From positions 8,467-72,466 of the forward strand of contig JAFDVS010000113.1 in the NCBI GenBank assembly GCA_018268935.1: DNA of 64,000 bases, written 5' to 3'. A model generated the notes under the pieces. It did not search any database. It was not told the origin of the DNA and was given only the letters and a program-made list of their open reading frames with translations. This DNA is from Acidobacteriota bacterium (GTDB lineage Bacteria; Acidobacteriota; Terriglobia; Bryobacterales; Bryobacteraceae). The translations under genes were made by a program, and so were the position numbers. Below, one piece after another: positions 32,190 to 40,829 of the stretch (position 1 is the first letter of the stretch; every line of letters starts with the position of its first letter).

Positions 32190-33797
32190 TTGAGTAAGCG
32201 AACGAAATGGATCGTTGTCATCGTAGTGGTGTTCGCCATTGCGGCGTCTGTAGTGGTTATTGCCGGACTCCGGCTAAGCCGCAGGTTAGGGCCTTATCTA
32301 CGCGAACAGACGATCGCGTATCTGGAAGACCGTTTCGACGCGACGGTCGAATTAGGATCGTTGCAGATTACTTCACCGGCGGTGAGCCCTTGGGGACTGT
32401 TCTTCTCGCGGGGCCGCGGCTTATTCCTTGAAGTGACGGCGAGCGGCATCCGTTTGCGGCATCAGGGCCGAACGGATATTCCGCCGATCGTGACGATGAA
32501 GCAGTTGAAGTTCGACTTCGAAGTAGCGAGCGCGGCGAAGGCTCCTTTGCGAATTCGCCAAGTGCGCATTGATGGTTTCGAGTTGGTGATTCCGCCGAAG
32601 GGCCAGCGCCCGAAGATCACGGGGAACAAAAGTGGAGAAGCGAAGCCGAAGTTGAAAAGCGATCCGGTGTTTGTGGACGAAATCAACCTGGACGGAATGC
32701 GTTTGGTGATTCTTCCGAAGAAGGAGGGCCGCGCGCCGCTTGAGTTCGATATGAAGCAACTGCGCGTGCTCTCCGTGGGAGCACGGCGGCCGCTGCAGTA
32801 TCAGGCGATCTTGACGAATCCGAAGCCGCCGGGACTGATTGACAGCAACGGAACGTTCGGGCCGTTTGATGCCGAGGACCCGGGGGAATCGCCGGTGACC
32901 GGAAGCTATGTCTTCCAGAAGGCCGATTTGAGCGTGTTCAAGAGCATCGCCGGGATTCTGCATTCGACCGGCAAGTTCGACGGCCGGCTGAATCAGATCA
33001 TTGTGGATGGGGAAGCAACTGTCCCCGATTTTCGGTTGAACGCAGTGCGCAACGTGGTGCCGCTTCATACGAAGTTCCACGCGATTGTGGATGGGACGAA
33101 CGGCGATACGATCCTGCAGCCGGTGAACGCCCGCTTAGGGAAGAGCGACATCTGGGTGCAAGGCGCGGTGGAGCGCCGGACTGGAGAAAGCGGCAAGACC
33201 GTGGCCTTGACGGCGATCTCAAAGAACGGGCATGTGGAGGATTTTCTACGGCTCGCGGTAAAGGGCGAGCGGCCTCCGATTGAAGGGGGGATCGGGCTTA
33301 CGGTGAAGCTGATCGTGCCTCCGGGTAAGGAAGATTATGCGAAGCGGCTCGCGGTAAGCGGCACATTCGAATTGAATGGCGGCCGGTTCACGAGCACGGA
33401 TGTGCAGACGAAGCTGGACGATCTGAGCCGGCGGGCGCAGGGGAAGCCGAACGATGCAACGCTGGAACGGATTCCATCGGATTTCGCCGGGGCTTTCGAT
33501 TTGCAGCACGGCGTATTGAAACTGCACCGGCTGCTGTTCCAGATCGCCGGAGCGGAACTGGAAATGGCCGGAACATTTGATATGGAAAATGATTTGGTCG
33601 ATTTTGCCGGGCCGGTGCGGACACAGGCGCGGGTGTCACAGATGGTAAAGTCGCGCTGGAAGCGGATATTGTTGAAGCCCGTGGATCCGATCTTTGCCAA
33701 GGACGGGGCAGGGGCTTTGTTCTATCTCCAGGTGAAGGGCACCCGGGACAAACCGGAGTTCAAGGTTGGCCGGAAGGCGCCAGAGGCTAAAAAGTAA
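32190..33797 (+). CDS. AsmA-like membrane-anchored periplasmic protein
   Basis: 535 aa. I choose TTG 32190, which has GGGAGG at 32175-32180 nine nt upstream and begins MSKRTKWIVVIVVVFAIAAS, a clean single membrane anchor. The rest is beta-rich: LEDRFDATVELGSLQI, GLFFSRGRGLFLEV, QVRIDGFELVIPPK, and near the C-terminus LSRRAQGKPNDATLERIPSD, GAFDLQHGVLKLHRLLFQI and AELEMAGTFDMENDLVDFAG, the usual closing block of AsmA/DUF748-type proteins. Related proteins are thought to bridge the envelope and move lipids. It converges with the TonB receptor gene and overlaps its 3' end by 11 bp. Confidence 0.75.
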   Translation: MSKRTKWIVVIVVVFAIAASVVVIAGLRLSRRLGPYLREQTIAYLEDRFDATVELGSLQITSPAVSPWGLFFSRGRGLFLEVTASGIRLRHQGRTDIPPIVTMKQLKFDFEVASAAKAPLRIRQVRIDGFELVIPPKGQRPKITGNKSGEAKPKLKSDPVFVDEINLDGMRLVILPKKEGRAPLEFDMKQLRVLSVGARRPLQYQAILTNPKPPGLIDSNGTFGPFDAEDPGESPVTGSYVFQKADLSVFKSIAGILHSTGKFDGRLNQIIVDGEATVPDFRLNAVRNVVPLHTKFHAIVDGTNGDTILQPVNARLGKSDIWVQGAVERRTGESGKTVALTAISKNGHVEDFLRLAVKGERPPIEGGIGLTVKLIVPPGKEDYAKRLAVSGTFELNGGRFTSTDVQTKLDDLSRRAQGKPNDATLERIPSDFAGAFDLQHGVLKLHRLLFQIAGAELEMAGTFDMENDLVDFAGPVRTQARVSQMVKSRWKRILLKPVDPIFAKDGAGALFYLQVKGTRDKPEFKVGRKAPEAKK

Positions 33798-36700
33798 AGC
33801 GGCCCGAGAGCTGGATCTCACGGGGATTGAGGAACGTGCCGGTGATACGGCCGAAGCTGGTGCTGGTGACCGTTGTATTCGGCGTTCCGAAGTGAGTGCG
33901 GTTGAAGGCGTTGTAGAGCTCCGCTTGTACCTTGAAGCTCATGCCTTCGCGTACGACGACGCTTTTCTGGAATGTAATGTCCCACTTGTTGATGCCGGGG
34001 GCTCGCAAGTCCGCGGTGCGGGATGAGGAATAGCGCAGAGTGAACGGTTGCTGCGGAGTGAACTGTGCCGTGTCGAAGTAACGATCGACGTTGTAGGGAT
34101 TGTTTGTGGAACGCGTGAGACGTTCCGAGCCGCCAAAGGCGAGCGCCGCGCCGGACTGGACGGTGTAGACCCAATTGGCCTGCCAGTTGCCAACGATGCG
34201 TTTCACGATGCCGTTGGAGGAGTTGATGAACTTTTTGCCTTGGCCGAAGGGGAGTTCGTAATAGCCGTGGGTGACTAGACGCTGCGGGCGGTCGGAATCG
34301 GAGATGACCTTCTCGGGTTTGGCATCGTTCGCGTTCAAGTAAGAGGTGAGTTCCATCAGCTTCGAGTTGGTGTAGGCGACGCCGAAGTAGAGGCCGCTAG
34401 CGAGGCGCTTGCTGATTTCGAGTTGCAGGGAGTGATAGGACGATCGACCGAAGGGCAGGCTCGATTGAGTGACGCCGGTGTATTGCGGGAAGGGCCGGAG
34501 CAACTGCTGGACGGTGGTTGTGGCCTGGCTCAGGCCGCTGGTGCGGTCGGTGATGACACCGAAGAAGGGATTCGGCACCGAGGCATTGAGGCGCGTACGG
34601 AGGTCGAGGAATTGATTGGGGTATTGATTGATGTTGCGCGACATGGTGAGGCGCTGGTTGAGCGAACCGACGTAGCTGGCCTGAATGGAGAGATTGCCGG
34701 GGAGCACGAACTGGAAGCCCTGGGAGAACTGTTGATTGAGGCCATGGCGGAAGTTGGGGAGGAAATTGGAGCCGCCGGCAGCGCCCGCGGTGACGGATTG
34801 GCCGACGCCGGTGAGCAAGCCACCGGAAGCGCCGGGAGGCTGCGATAGCCCATTGGGGAAGGGATTGCGCAGCGTATTGAACGGAGTGAGATTTCCGTCG
34901 AGCGAGGTCACCATTTGGGTAGTGAGGGAGAAGCCATCGAGGCGGTAGTTGGAGATGATGTTGGGGACGTAGAAGAGGCCGTAGCCGCCGCGCATGACCA
35001 TCCAGTTCGTGAGCCGGTAGGCGTAACCCGCACGCGGGGCCCAGATGGCTGACGGCATGTTGAGGTGCTCGCGCGGGGTTTGATCGGTGGCTAGGAAGCG
35101 GAGGCCGCCCTTCACGTTGAGTGCCGCGAGCTCGGGAATCGGGGAGCGCGCGTAGTTGGCTTTGGCCTGCGCTTCGACGGGGCTGGCGACGTTGAGATCA
35201 AGGCCGGCGTTGCCGCGGTTGAAGCGATCGGTGGCTCCATTTTCGTGTTCATAGCGAAGGCCGAGATTGAGCGTGAGGCGCGAAGTAGCTTTCCAATCGT
35301 CCTGGAAGAAGGTGGCGTGATAGGTGGCCTGCAGTGCCGGCGATGCGTTGATATCGACGGAGCCGCTATTGGGCGTGCCTAAGAGGAAAGCCGCGAAGTT
35401 GTGGCCCGCGCCGGCGGAGACTCGCGTGGGATCAGGGCCTTGGGTGAGGGTGCGGCCGAAGTTGAAGACTCCCGCGGAGCGATTGGGGCCGAAGGAATTC
35501 TGCTGGCTGACCATGTAGCGGTAGCCCCATTTGAAGGCGTGGCGGCTCATGGTGTAGTGCAGGTTGACCTGGGGGTTATAAACATTGATGAAGGTGCGGG
35601 AAGGCACGCGGCCGGCGCCGAGATTTTCGACATCGGCGTCGGTCATGGCGAAGCGGGGGAAGTTGGCAAAAGCGATGTTTTTGGCGAATGCATCGGGAAA
35701 ACCGAGGGTGCCGATGTTGAAGCCTTCGCCGTACATGAGGTTGGCGTCGAAGTAGCGGGTGAAGCCCATGCGGGCGTCGAAGACGGTGCGGGGATTGACA
35801 ACCCATGTGTAGCCGACGCCGGCGCCGATGTTGCCGCGTTCGAACTCATCCTGGCCGTCGGTGGGGTTGCCGGCGGCGCGGCAGCAGGATTCGCCGTAGA
35901 AGGCACTGGATGGGTCGGTGCGATGGTTCCAGCCGTAGCGGAAGAAGAGGCTCTGTGCCGTATTGATCTGATGATCGACACGGGAAGCAAGACTGGCCCA
36001 CTTGCGGCCGTTGATCTGCGGGTTCTCGAAGTTCTGGAGACTGCCCGATGTAGGAACGCGATTGGGGAGCGGGTAGAACTTGAGGGCATTGACGGAGACA
36101 GGATCGAAGCGCTGGGTGGGAACGATGTTGCCAGGGAACGGAGAGCGGACGAAGCCGTTGCCCTGAGCCGTAGTGGTGGCTGGATCGAAGATGGTGAAGG
36201 GCCGGCCGGAACGATCGAGGGATTGAGAGAAGTTGCCGGAGCGTTCGAGTTCGGTAGGGACGATGGCGCGAGCGAAGGCGTTGCCGCGAATCTGCGTGCC
36301 TTCGAAGTTAAAGAAGTAGTGGGTGCGATCTTTGCCGTTGTAGAGTTTGGGGAAGCGGAAGGGACCGCCGAAGGAGGCGCCGTAGGTGTTCTGTTTGAAC
36401 TCATTCTGGCGGCTGCCGACGCGGTTGTTGAAGAAGTTGTTGGCGTTGAGATTGTCGTTGCGGAGGTACCAATAAGCGGTGCCGTGATAGTTGTTGGTGC
36501 CAGAGCGCGTGGTGACGTTGACGAAGGCTGCGCCCGCGTGGCCGAACTCGGCATCGAAGGCGCTGGTCTGGACGCGCATTTCTTCGACTGCGTCGGGCGA
36601 GGGTGAGAGCGAGACATTGCTGGTTCCCATGTTGGGGATGCCATCGAGGAGGAACTCGCTTTTGGACTCGGAGCCGGAGGCGGCGAAAGCCGAAGGTCCG

Positions 36701-37212
36701 GCGACATCCCAGGGATTGAGCGCGCCGGGATCGCCGGTATATTGAATGCCGGGCGAAAGGGTGAGGAAGACGTAAGGGTTGCGGCCAATCAGCGGGAGTT
36801 CGTTAATGACCTTGGAATTGACGGTAGTGCCGAGGGCTCCGGTTTCGGTGCGGAGGAGCGCTGCTTCGCCGGAGATGGTGACGCTCTCGGCGATTTGGCC
36901 AAGTGCGAGAGAGATGTCGATGGTGGTTGTTTCGCCGGTGAGTAGCTCGACGCCGCCTTGGGTGAAACGCTTGAAGCCCTGGCGTTCGGCTTCCATGCGG
37001 TAGACGCCGCGATCGACGAGCGTGAAGCGGTAGAAGCCGCTGGCGTCGCTCGATTCGGTACGGGCGATGCCGGTATCGACGTTGGTGAGTTTGATGGAGA
37101 CATCAGGAACGCCGGCGCCGCTGGAATCGCGGACGATGCCGGTAAGGTTGCTTTTGTTCACCTGACCCCGAAGACAGGTGGAGAGAAGAAGAGCGGCGAC
37201 GAGAATACGCAC
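33787..37212 (-). CDS. TonB-dependent receptor, Oar-like, with carboxypeptidase regulatory-like domain
   Basis: 1141 aa from a GTG start: AGGGGG (complement of 37223-37228) stands about 10 nt upstream, giving signal MRILVAALLLSTCLRGQ. Regulatory domain: NLTGIVRDSSGAGVPDVSIK ... FYRFTLVDRGVYRMEAERQG (about 20-100). Plug: GTTVNSKVINELPLIGRNPY ... SEFLLDGIPNMG. The barrel closes with a terminal RFTF. A TATACT -10 (complement of 37245-37250) lies between the terminase stop and this gene, so it has its own promoter. Cargo unknown. Confidence 0.9.
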   Translation of the reverse strand: MRILVAALLLSTCLRGQVNKSNLTGIVRDSSGAGVPDVSIKLTNVDTGIARTESSDASGFYRFTLVDRGVYRMEAERQGFKRFTQGGVELLTGETTTIDISLALGQIAESVTISGEAALLRTETGALGTTVNSKVINELPLIGRNPYVFLTLSPGIQYTGDPGALNPWDVAGPSAFAASGSESKSEFLLDGIPNMGTSNVSLSPSPDAVEEMRVQTSAFDAEFGHAGAAFVNVTTRSGTNNYHGTAYWYLRNDNLNANNFFNNRVGSRQNEFKQNTYGASFGGPFRFPKLYNGKDRTHYFFNFEGTQIRGNAFARAIVPTELERSGNFSQSLDRSGRPFTIFDPATTTAQGNGFVRSPFPGNIVPTQRFDPVSVNALKFYPLPNRVPTSGSLQNFENPQINGRKWASLASRVDHQINTAQSLFFRYGWNHRTDPSSAFYGESCCRAAGNPTDGQDEFERGNIGAGVGYTWVVNPRTVFDARMGFTRYFDANLMYGEGFNIGTLGFPDAFAKNIAFANFPRFAMTDADVENLGAGRVPSRTFINVYNPQVNLHYTMSRHAFKWGYRYMVSQQNSFGPNRSAGVFNFGRTLTQGPDPTRVSAGAGHNFAAFLLGTPNSGSVDINASPALQATYHATFFQDDWKATSRLTLNLGLRYEHENGATDRFNRGNAGLDLNVASPVEAQAKANYARSPIPELAALNVKGGLRFLATDQTPREHLNMPSAIWAPRAGYAYRLTNWMVMRGGYGLFYVPNIISNYRLDGFSLTTQMVTSLDGNLTPFNTLRNPFPNGLSQPPGASGGLLTGVGQSVTAGAAGGSNFLPNFRHGLNQQFSQGFQFVLPGNLSIQASYVGSLNQRLTMSRNINQYPNQFLDLRTRLNASVPNPFFGVITDRTSGLSQATTTVQQLLRPFPQYTGVTQSSLPFGRSSYHSLQLEISKRLASGLYFGVAYTNSKLMELTSYLNANDAKPEKVISDSDRPQRLVTHGYYELPFGQGKKFINSSNGIVKRIVGNWQANWVYTVQSGAALAFGGSERLTRSTNNPYNVDRYFDTAQFTPQQPFTLRYSSSRTADLRAPGINKWDITFQKSVVVREGMSFKVQAELYNAFNRTHFGTPNTTVTSTSFGRITGTFLNPREIQLSGRFTF

Positions 37213-37250
37213 TTGGTAGAATCCCCCTCTTTTTGCTGGGGTGCAGTATA

Positions 37251-38573
37251 TCACCATGTGGAACTCCAGTAAGCGAGCGCCGTGGCGAAGACCAAGTCGT
37301 CGTGGATGGCGCGGCGAATTGGTTGCGGAGAACCTTGACTTGGATGGCGGCGCAGGTTTTGAAGCTCTTCGATGAGGGCAGGGGCAAGCGGGAGATCGCC
37401 TGAGATATGCAGCGATTGATTTTGGAAGCCTGTTTCGAGGGTGCTGAGTAATTCGTTGCGCGGGATGTGATGGGTGTTACCGTTGTGCTTCTGGTTTGCG
37501 CCCGGCGTGAGAATGACGGTGTGCAGAGCGGCGTTGGGGCAGGATTGCCGGATGTTTTCGATGACGGGCGCGCCGACGCCGGAACCGTCGATGATGAGGT
37601 GTTTGGGACTGCCAGCCAACGATGGGTGGTTTGTGATATCGACGATGGTTGTGGCGATTTGTTCGTAGGAGGTTTGTAGCGGGATGCGCTGAAGATAGCG
37701 CAAGGCGCTGTGATGAACGTGACGTTCCAGGATGGAGATGGCTGTGTAGTCGTGCGATTGGCCGAGGTCCACACCGATGAAGTAGTTTGAGCCGCTGAGA
37801 GATTGATGGAGCAGGTCATGAGGGAAGACCGTGCCTTCGGGGTCGACGAACTGGCAGCAGTACTCGCGGAGGAATGTTGTTTCGGGATAGGCGCGGCGCT
37901 CTTCTTCGAGGAATTCGGGATTGATGCGAGGGCAATTCGAGGCAGGGATTTCGAAGCGGGACCATGGAGTGGTTTGCGAGGCCCATTCGCGGTAGAAGAA
38001 GCCGGAGCAGGCATTGGGCGTGGAGAGGAGCCAGAGTTGACCGTTGGTAGTGGCGAGCACGGGACGGACCGCGGTGTAGAGGCTGTCCGGAACGCGGGCG
38101 GCTTCATCGATTAAGAGCAGCGAGACCGCGGAGTAGCCCCGGATGCGGTCTTCACTGGCGGGCAGACCGATGATGCGGGAGCGATTGGGGAGGCTGATGG
38201 AAATTTCGTGACGGCTGGTTGTCATGCGGACGCGGCCCTTTTTGAGGAAAGCCCGGCATTTGCGAAGGAACTCAGAAGACTGGCGTGCGGATGGCGATAC
38301 AGCGAGGATGAGTGAATCGGGTTCGGTGAGTGCTTTGTGGATGGCTTTGGCCGCGGTGATGGTGGACTTGCCCCACTGGCGGGTGCAATTGAGGATGCAA
38401 CGATGGGGATCTTCGGTTAGCAGGCGAGTTTGTTCGGGGTCAGGGTTGAGTTTGAGACAGGAGGTGACGAAGTCGAGGAGCGCGGGTTTTGTTTTTGGGG
38501 TTGTGGAGACACTTCGCGTATGCGGCTTAGGTGGTTTCCCATTTTTGCCGCGTGCGTAGTAGTGTCTGCTCAT
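37251..38573 (-). CDS. Phage terminase large subunit-like ATPase-nuclease, no phage around it
   Basis: 440 aa. ATPase half: Walker A-like TRQWGKST (64-71), Walker B LLLIDEAAR (152-160), coupling motif STPN (185-188). Nuclease half of RNase H fold: VDLGQSHDYTA (Asp269), LIIDGSGVG (Asp329), HDDLVFATA (Asp425/426). All catalytic positions are present, so decay is not evident. In phages this motor packages DNA. No portal, capsid, tail or integrase gene is seen here; the only partner is the gene overlapping it by 4 nt upstream. Codon use follows the local strand bias, so residence is not recent. Possibly domesticated or a minimal mobile unit. Confidence 0.78.
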   Translation of the reverse strand: MSRHYYARGKNGKPPKPHTRSVSTTPKTKPALLDFVTSCLKLNPDPEQTRLLTEDPHRCILNCTRQWGKSTITAAKAIHKALTEPDSLILAVSPSARQSSEFLRKCRAFLKKGRVRMTTSRHEISISLPNRSRIIGLPASEDRIRGYSAVSLLLIDEAARVPDSLYTAVRPVLATTNGQLWLLSTPNACSGFFYREWASQTTPWSRFEIPASNCPRINPEFLEEERRAYPETTFLREYCCQFVDPEGTVFPHDLLHQSLSGSNYFIGVDLGQSHDYTAISILERHVHHSALRYLQRIPLQTSYEQIATTIVDITNHPSLAGSPKHLIIDGSGVGAPVIENIRQSCPNAALHTVILTPGANQKHNGNTHHIPRNELLSTLETGFQNQSLHISGDLPLAPALIEELQNLRRHPSQGSPQPIRRAIHDDLVFATALAYWSSTW

Positions 38574-39298
38574 GAAGATTTGCGGAAGTTTTCATACCAG
38601 TCGTCGAAATCGGGCTCGCCGGGCATTTTGACGTACTTGGCCGAGACGAGCGGGTTGAGTTTGGTCTTGTCGATGTGGCAGGACCAGGTGAAAGTTTCGG
38701 GTTCGGTGTAGGTTTTGCCGGTATTTGGCGGGGTCTCGGGTTCGTTTCCGCAGTTTTGTGTTGCGATGGGTTCGGTGTTGCGGATGGGTGCATGGCCGCA
38801 GCGGATTTTCTGGAGGCGAATGAGGTCGTTGGTGACACGGGTGATGAGCCGCTGGAGACGGGCGATGGAACGGCCGTAGAATTCGAGCAGTCCTGGGGAA
38901 GTGTTATGCAGAGCGTTCTCGGCGTCGTGATGACGAATGGCGGGGTCGTGCTTTTCGTAGCAGAGGTCGTAGTCTTCCTGCTGGATGAACATTTCGGAGT
39001 CGTGAGCCGCGTCTTCGAGATTGCGGACGCGGGTGAGCTTCCAGCGATAGACGGTGAGGTCGCGGACGAGGTCGGTTTCGGATTGGCCTTGCGGGTTCCA
39101 CTCGTGGAGGTAGGCATTGTGGAGTTGATCGAAGGCTTCCTGGGACTCGTTGGCGAGAACCGTGCGCGGGGAAAACAAGCCGTGACGGGTAGCGTTTTGG
39201 GCGGAGCGGGCCCGGCCTTCGGTTGAGGTTGCTCCACGGGAATGCGAGCCGTTACGGCGACTGGCTTCCTTTTGGGCTTCGGTGCGGTTGGATTTCAT
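38570..39298 (-). CDS. Partner of the terminase-like gene, possible small-subunit analogue
   Basis: 242 aa, no signal peptide. The basic N-terminus (KEASRRNGSHSRGATSTEGR then RSAQNATRHGLFS) matches a widespread short module (S.GP.T.EGKARS..NA.RHGL) often found beside terminase-like genes. A helical region follows (about 60-170; DLTVYRWKLTRVRNLEDAAH, RLQRLITRVTNDLIRLQ), and then a Pro/Thr-rich disordered stretch. DNA recognition is suggested by the basic module and by analogy with terminase small subunits, without direct motif proof. ATGA overlap with the downstream motor gene shows co-translation. A 9-bp inverted repeat sits right at its start. Confidence 0.55.
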   Translation of the reverse strand: MKSNRTEAQKEASRRNGSHSRGATSTEGRARSAQNATRHGLFSPRTVLANESQEAFDQLHNAYLHEWNPQGQSETDLVRDLTVYRWKLTRVRNLEDAAHDSEMFIQQEDYDLCYEKHDPAIRHHDAENALHNTSPGLLEFYGRSIARLQRLITRVTNDLIRLQKIRCGHAPIRNTEPIATQNCGNEPETPPNTGKTYTEPETFTWSCHIDKTKLNPLVSAKYVKMPGEPDFDDWYENFRKSS

Positions 39299-39299
39299 G

Positions 39300-39326
39300 A
39301 ATATAACCTCGATTTCTGGTTATATT
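39300..39326. promoter_or_regulatory. Perfect 9-bp inverted repeat at the head of the terminase-like pair
   Basis: AATATAACC, nine bases, GGTTATATT. The arms are exact complements and start 2 bp from the start codon at 39298. AT-rich in a GC-rich genome. Could be an operator for autoregulation or a binding/cleavage site of the pair itself. Confidence 0.55.
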
Positions 39327-39433
39327 ATGTGGGAGGATGTGGGCGTAAGCGGCCAGTGGGTCGGGTTAAGTTATTGATTTGGTTTCGGTTGGGGGTGGAT
39401 TGTGCCGTGTGACCGGCGTTTATTATGGGCCAC

Positions 39434-39457
39434 AGATGAACGCAGATGAACGCAGAT
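39434..39457. repeat. 10-bp tandem repeat AGATGAACGC
   Basis: Two full copies plus AGAT within the 162-bp gap between the terminase pair and the GH140-like gene. No gene is seen in the gap apart from this and the inverted repeat. Confidence 0.55.
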
Positions 39458-39460
39458 TAT

Positions 39461-40804
39461 TTAGTTTTGGATGTCCAGGATCAGGACCCAGTCACTGCCG
39501 AAGCCTTCAGAGGGAGGGGTGAATTCGCGGGCGCCTTCGTTGGGGATTGGGGATTGCGGGGTTTGGGTTCCGGTTCTGGGATTGAACCAGGTGGGTTTGA
39601 TTTGATTGCCTTTTAGTTTGGTTAGGTGGACTGTGAATCTGCGGCCTTGCGGACTGTAGATGAAGGCGTAGCCTTCTCCTCTGGTGGCTACGATGTGATC
39701 GGCTCCGGTGAGGGCGTCTACGATCAGGGTTTGGTCTGGGATTCGGGAGAAGTACGGCCTTGATTCGATGAGGCGGCGGAGGTGTTGCATCTGTGCGGCT
39801 CCGGGGCGGTGGATGGCTTCGTCCCAGTAGAAGAGCGGACCGTTGACGGGCTTGCGGTTGGGGGCGTACATCTGCCAGACGGAGTGGTTGCCGTAGGTGT
39901 GTCCGCAACTGCCGGAGAAGACCGACCAGTAGGCGCGCTGGCGGATGTGGGCGTCGAAGGAATAGCCGTAGTCGCGGGCGCGGAAGGCGAGCGGGTGATC
40001 TTCATAGAGAGGTTCGCCATCGAGGACGGGCTTGATGGGTTCGCGGGCGTAGTCTTTGGCGATGCGGTCCCAGGACATGACTTTTTCGGCGAGACCGTGC
40101 CCGGTTTGATGCATATTGAAGTCGAGCCAGGGGGCGGTGTGGAACCATGTGGAGGAGGTTTCGGCGCCGCGGGGATGGAAGCTCATGAGGAGGGCGTCGT
40201 AGTCTTCTTTGCCGGAGACTCCGATGGCGATGCCTTTGGCGAGGGCTCGCCAGGTGGGTTCGAAGTCGGTAGGGGTGCGATCGCCACCGAGGATCCAGAT
40301 GATGCCTTTGCGCGCGTAGCGGCGGCCGAGGAATTCGCCGTAGGCTTGGGCGTTGGATGGGGTGAGGATGGAGCGATCGCCGCGGCCGGTGTTGTTGACC
40401 CAGCGGCCCCAGGTGGGGAGAAGGGCGATGTAGAGGCCGCGGGCATTGGCTTGATTGATGATGTAGTCGATGTGTTGCCAGTAGGCTTCGACGGGTTTGG
40501 CGGGGTCTTCGTTGACGAAGGGGAGATGGCCGTTGGGGTTGGGGTCAGTGATGCCGTCGAGTTCGGCGAGAGCGACGGCTTGGATAGCGGTGTAGCCTTG
40601 GGACGCGCGTTTGGTGAGGTATTCGACGGCTTGTTTGCGATCGAGGCGATGGAAGAGTTCCCATGCGGTGTCGGCGAGATAGAAGAAGGGTTTGCCTTCG
40701 GTGGTCATGAGGAAGCGGCGGTTCTCACTGACGGTGAGTTTGGGAAGCGGCTTGGTTTGGGCGGAGAGAGTAGAGGCGAGCAGAAGAGCGAGAAGCAGCG
40801 GCAT
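39461..40804 (-). CDS. DUF4038 glycoside hydrolase, GH140-like
   Basis: 447 aa with signal peptide (MPLLLALLLASTLSAQ). DUF4038 TIM-barrel: LTVSENRRFLMTTEGKPFFY, LADTAWELFHRL, GYTAIQAVALAELDG, YIALLPTWGRWVN, GRRYARKGIIWILGGDRTPT, PVLDGEPLYED and SGSCGHTYGNHSVWQM. The C-terminal beta domain (about 370-447; DHIVATRGEGYAFIYSPQGR) is of the collagen-binding-like type. Characterised GH140 enzymes release apiose-containing side chains of rhamnogalacturonan II; activity here is inferred. Transcribed from a promoter shared with the sulfatase at 40830; TATCAT lies 8 nt before the ATG (leaderless). Confidence 0.85.
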   Translation of the reverse strand: MPLLLALLLASTLSAQTKPLPKLTVSENRRFLMTTEGKPFFYLADTAWELFHRLDRKQAVEYLTKRASQGYTAIQAVALAELDGITDPNPNGHLPFVNEDPAKPVEAYWQHIDYIINQANARGLYIALLPTWGRWVNNTGRGDRSILTPSNAQAYGEFLGRRYARKGIIWILGGDRTPTDFEPTWRALAKGIAIGVSGKEDYDALLMSFHPRGAETSSTWFHTAPWLDFNMHQTGHGLAEKVMSWDRIAKDYAREPIKPVLDGEPLYEDHPLAFRARDYGYSFDAHIRQRAYWSVFSGSCGHTYGNHSVWQMYAPNRKPVNGPLFYWDEAIHRPGAAQMQHLRRLIESRPYFSRIPDQTLIVDALTGADHIVATRGEGYAFIYSPQGRRFTVHLTKLKGNQIKPTWFNPRTGTQTPQSPIPNEGAREFTPPSEGFGSDWVLILDIQN

Positions 40805-40811
40805 GATTCTC

Positions 40812-40818
40812 TATGATA
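40812..40818. promoter_or_regulatory. Symmetric -10 element serving two divergent genes
   Basis: TATGATA: forward reading TATGAT (40812-40817) is 12 nt before the sulfatase ATG at 40830. The complement of 40813-40818 reads TATCAT, 8 nt before the GH140-like ATG at 40804. Only 25 bp separate the two start codons, so both promoters must share this sequence. Confidence 0.6.
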
Positions 40819-40829
40819 TTGCTTGTGAC

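Noticed and set aside
22000..34000. Annotating a replication origin
   Set aside because: The composition switch fits, but no dnaA/dnaN, AT-rich unwinding stretch or cluster of DnaA boxes was seen, so it is listed only as a finding.
37251..39298. Prophage
   Set aside because: Only terminase-like genes are present. No portal, capsid, tail, lysis, integrase or att-like repeats were found around them.
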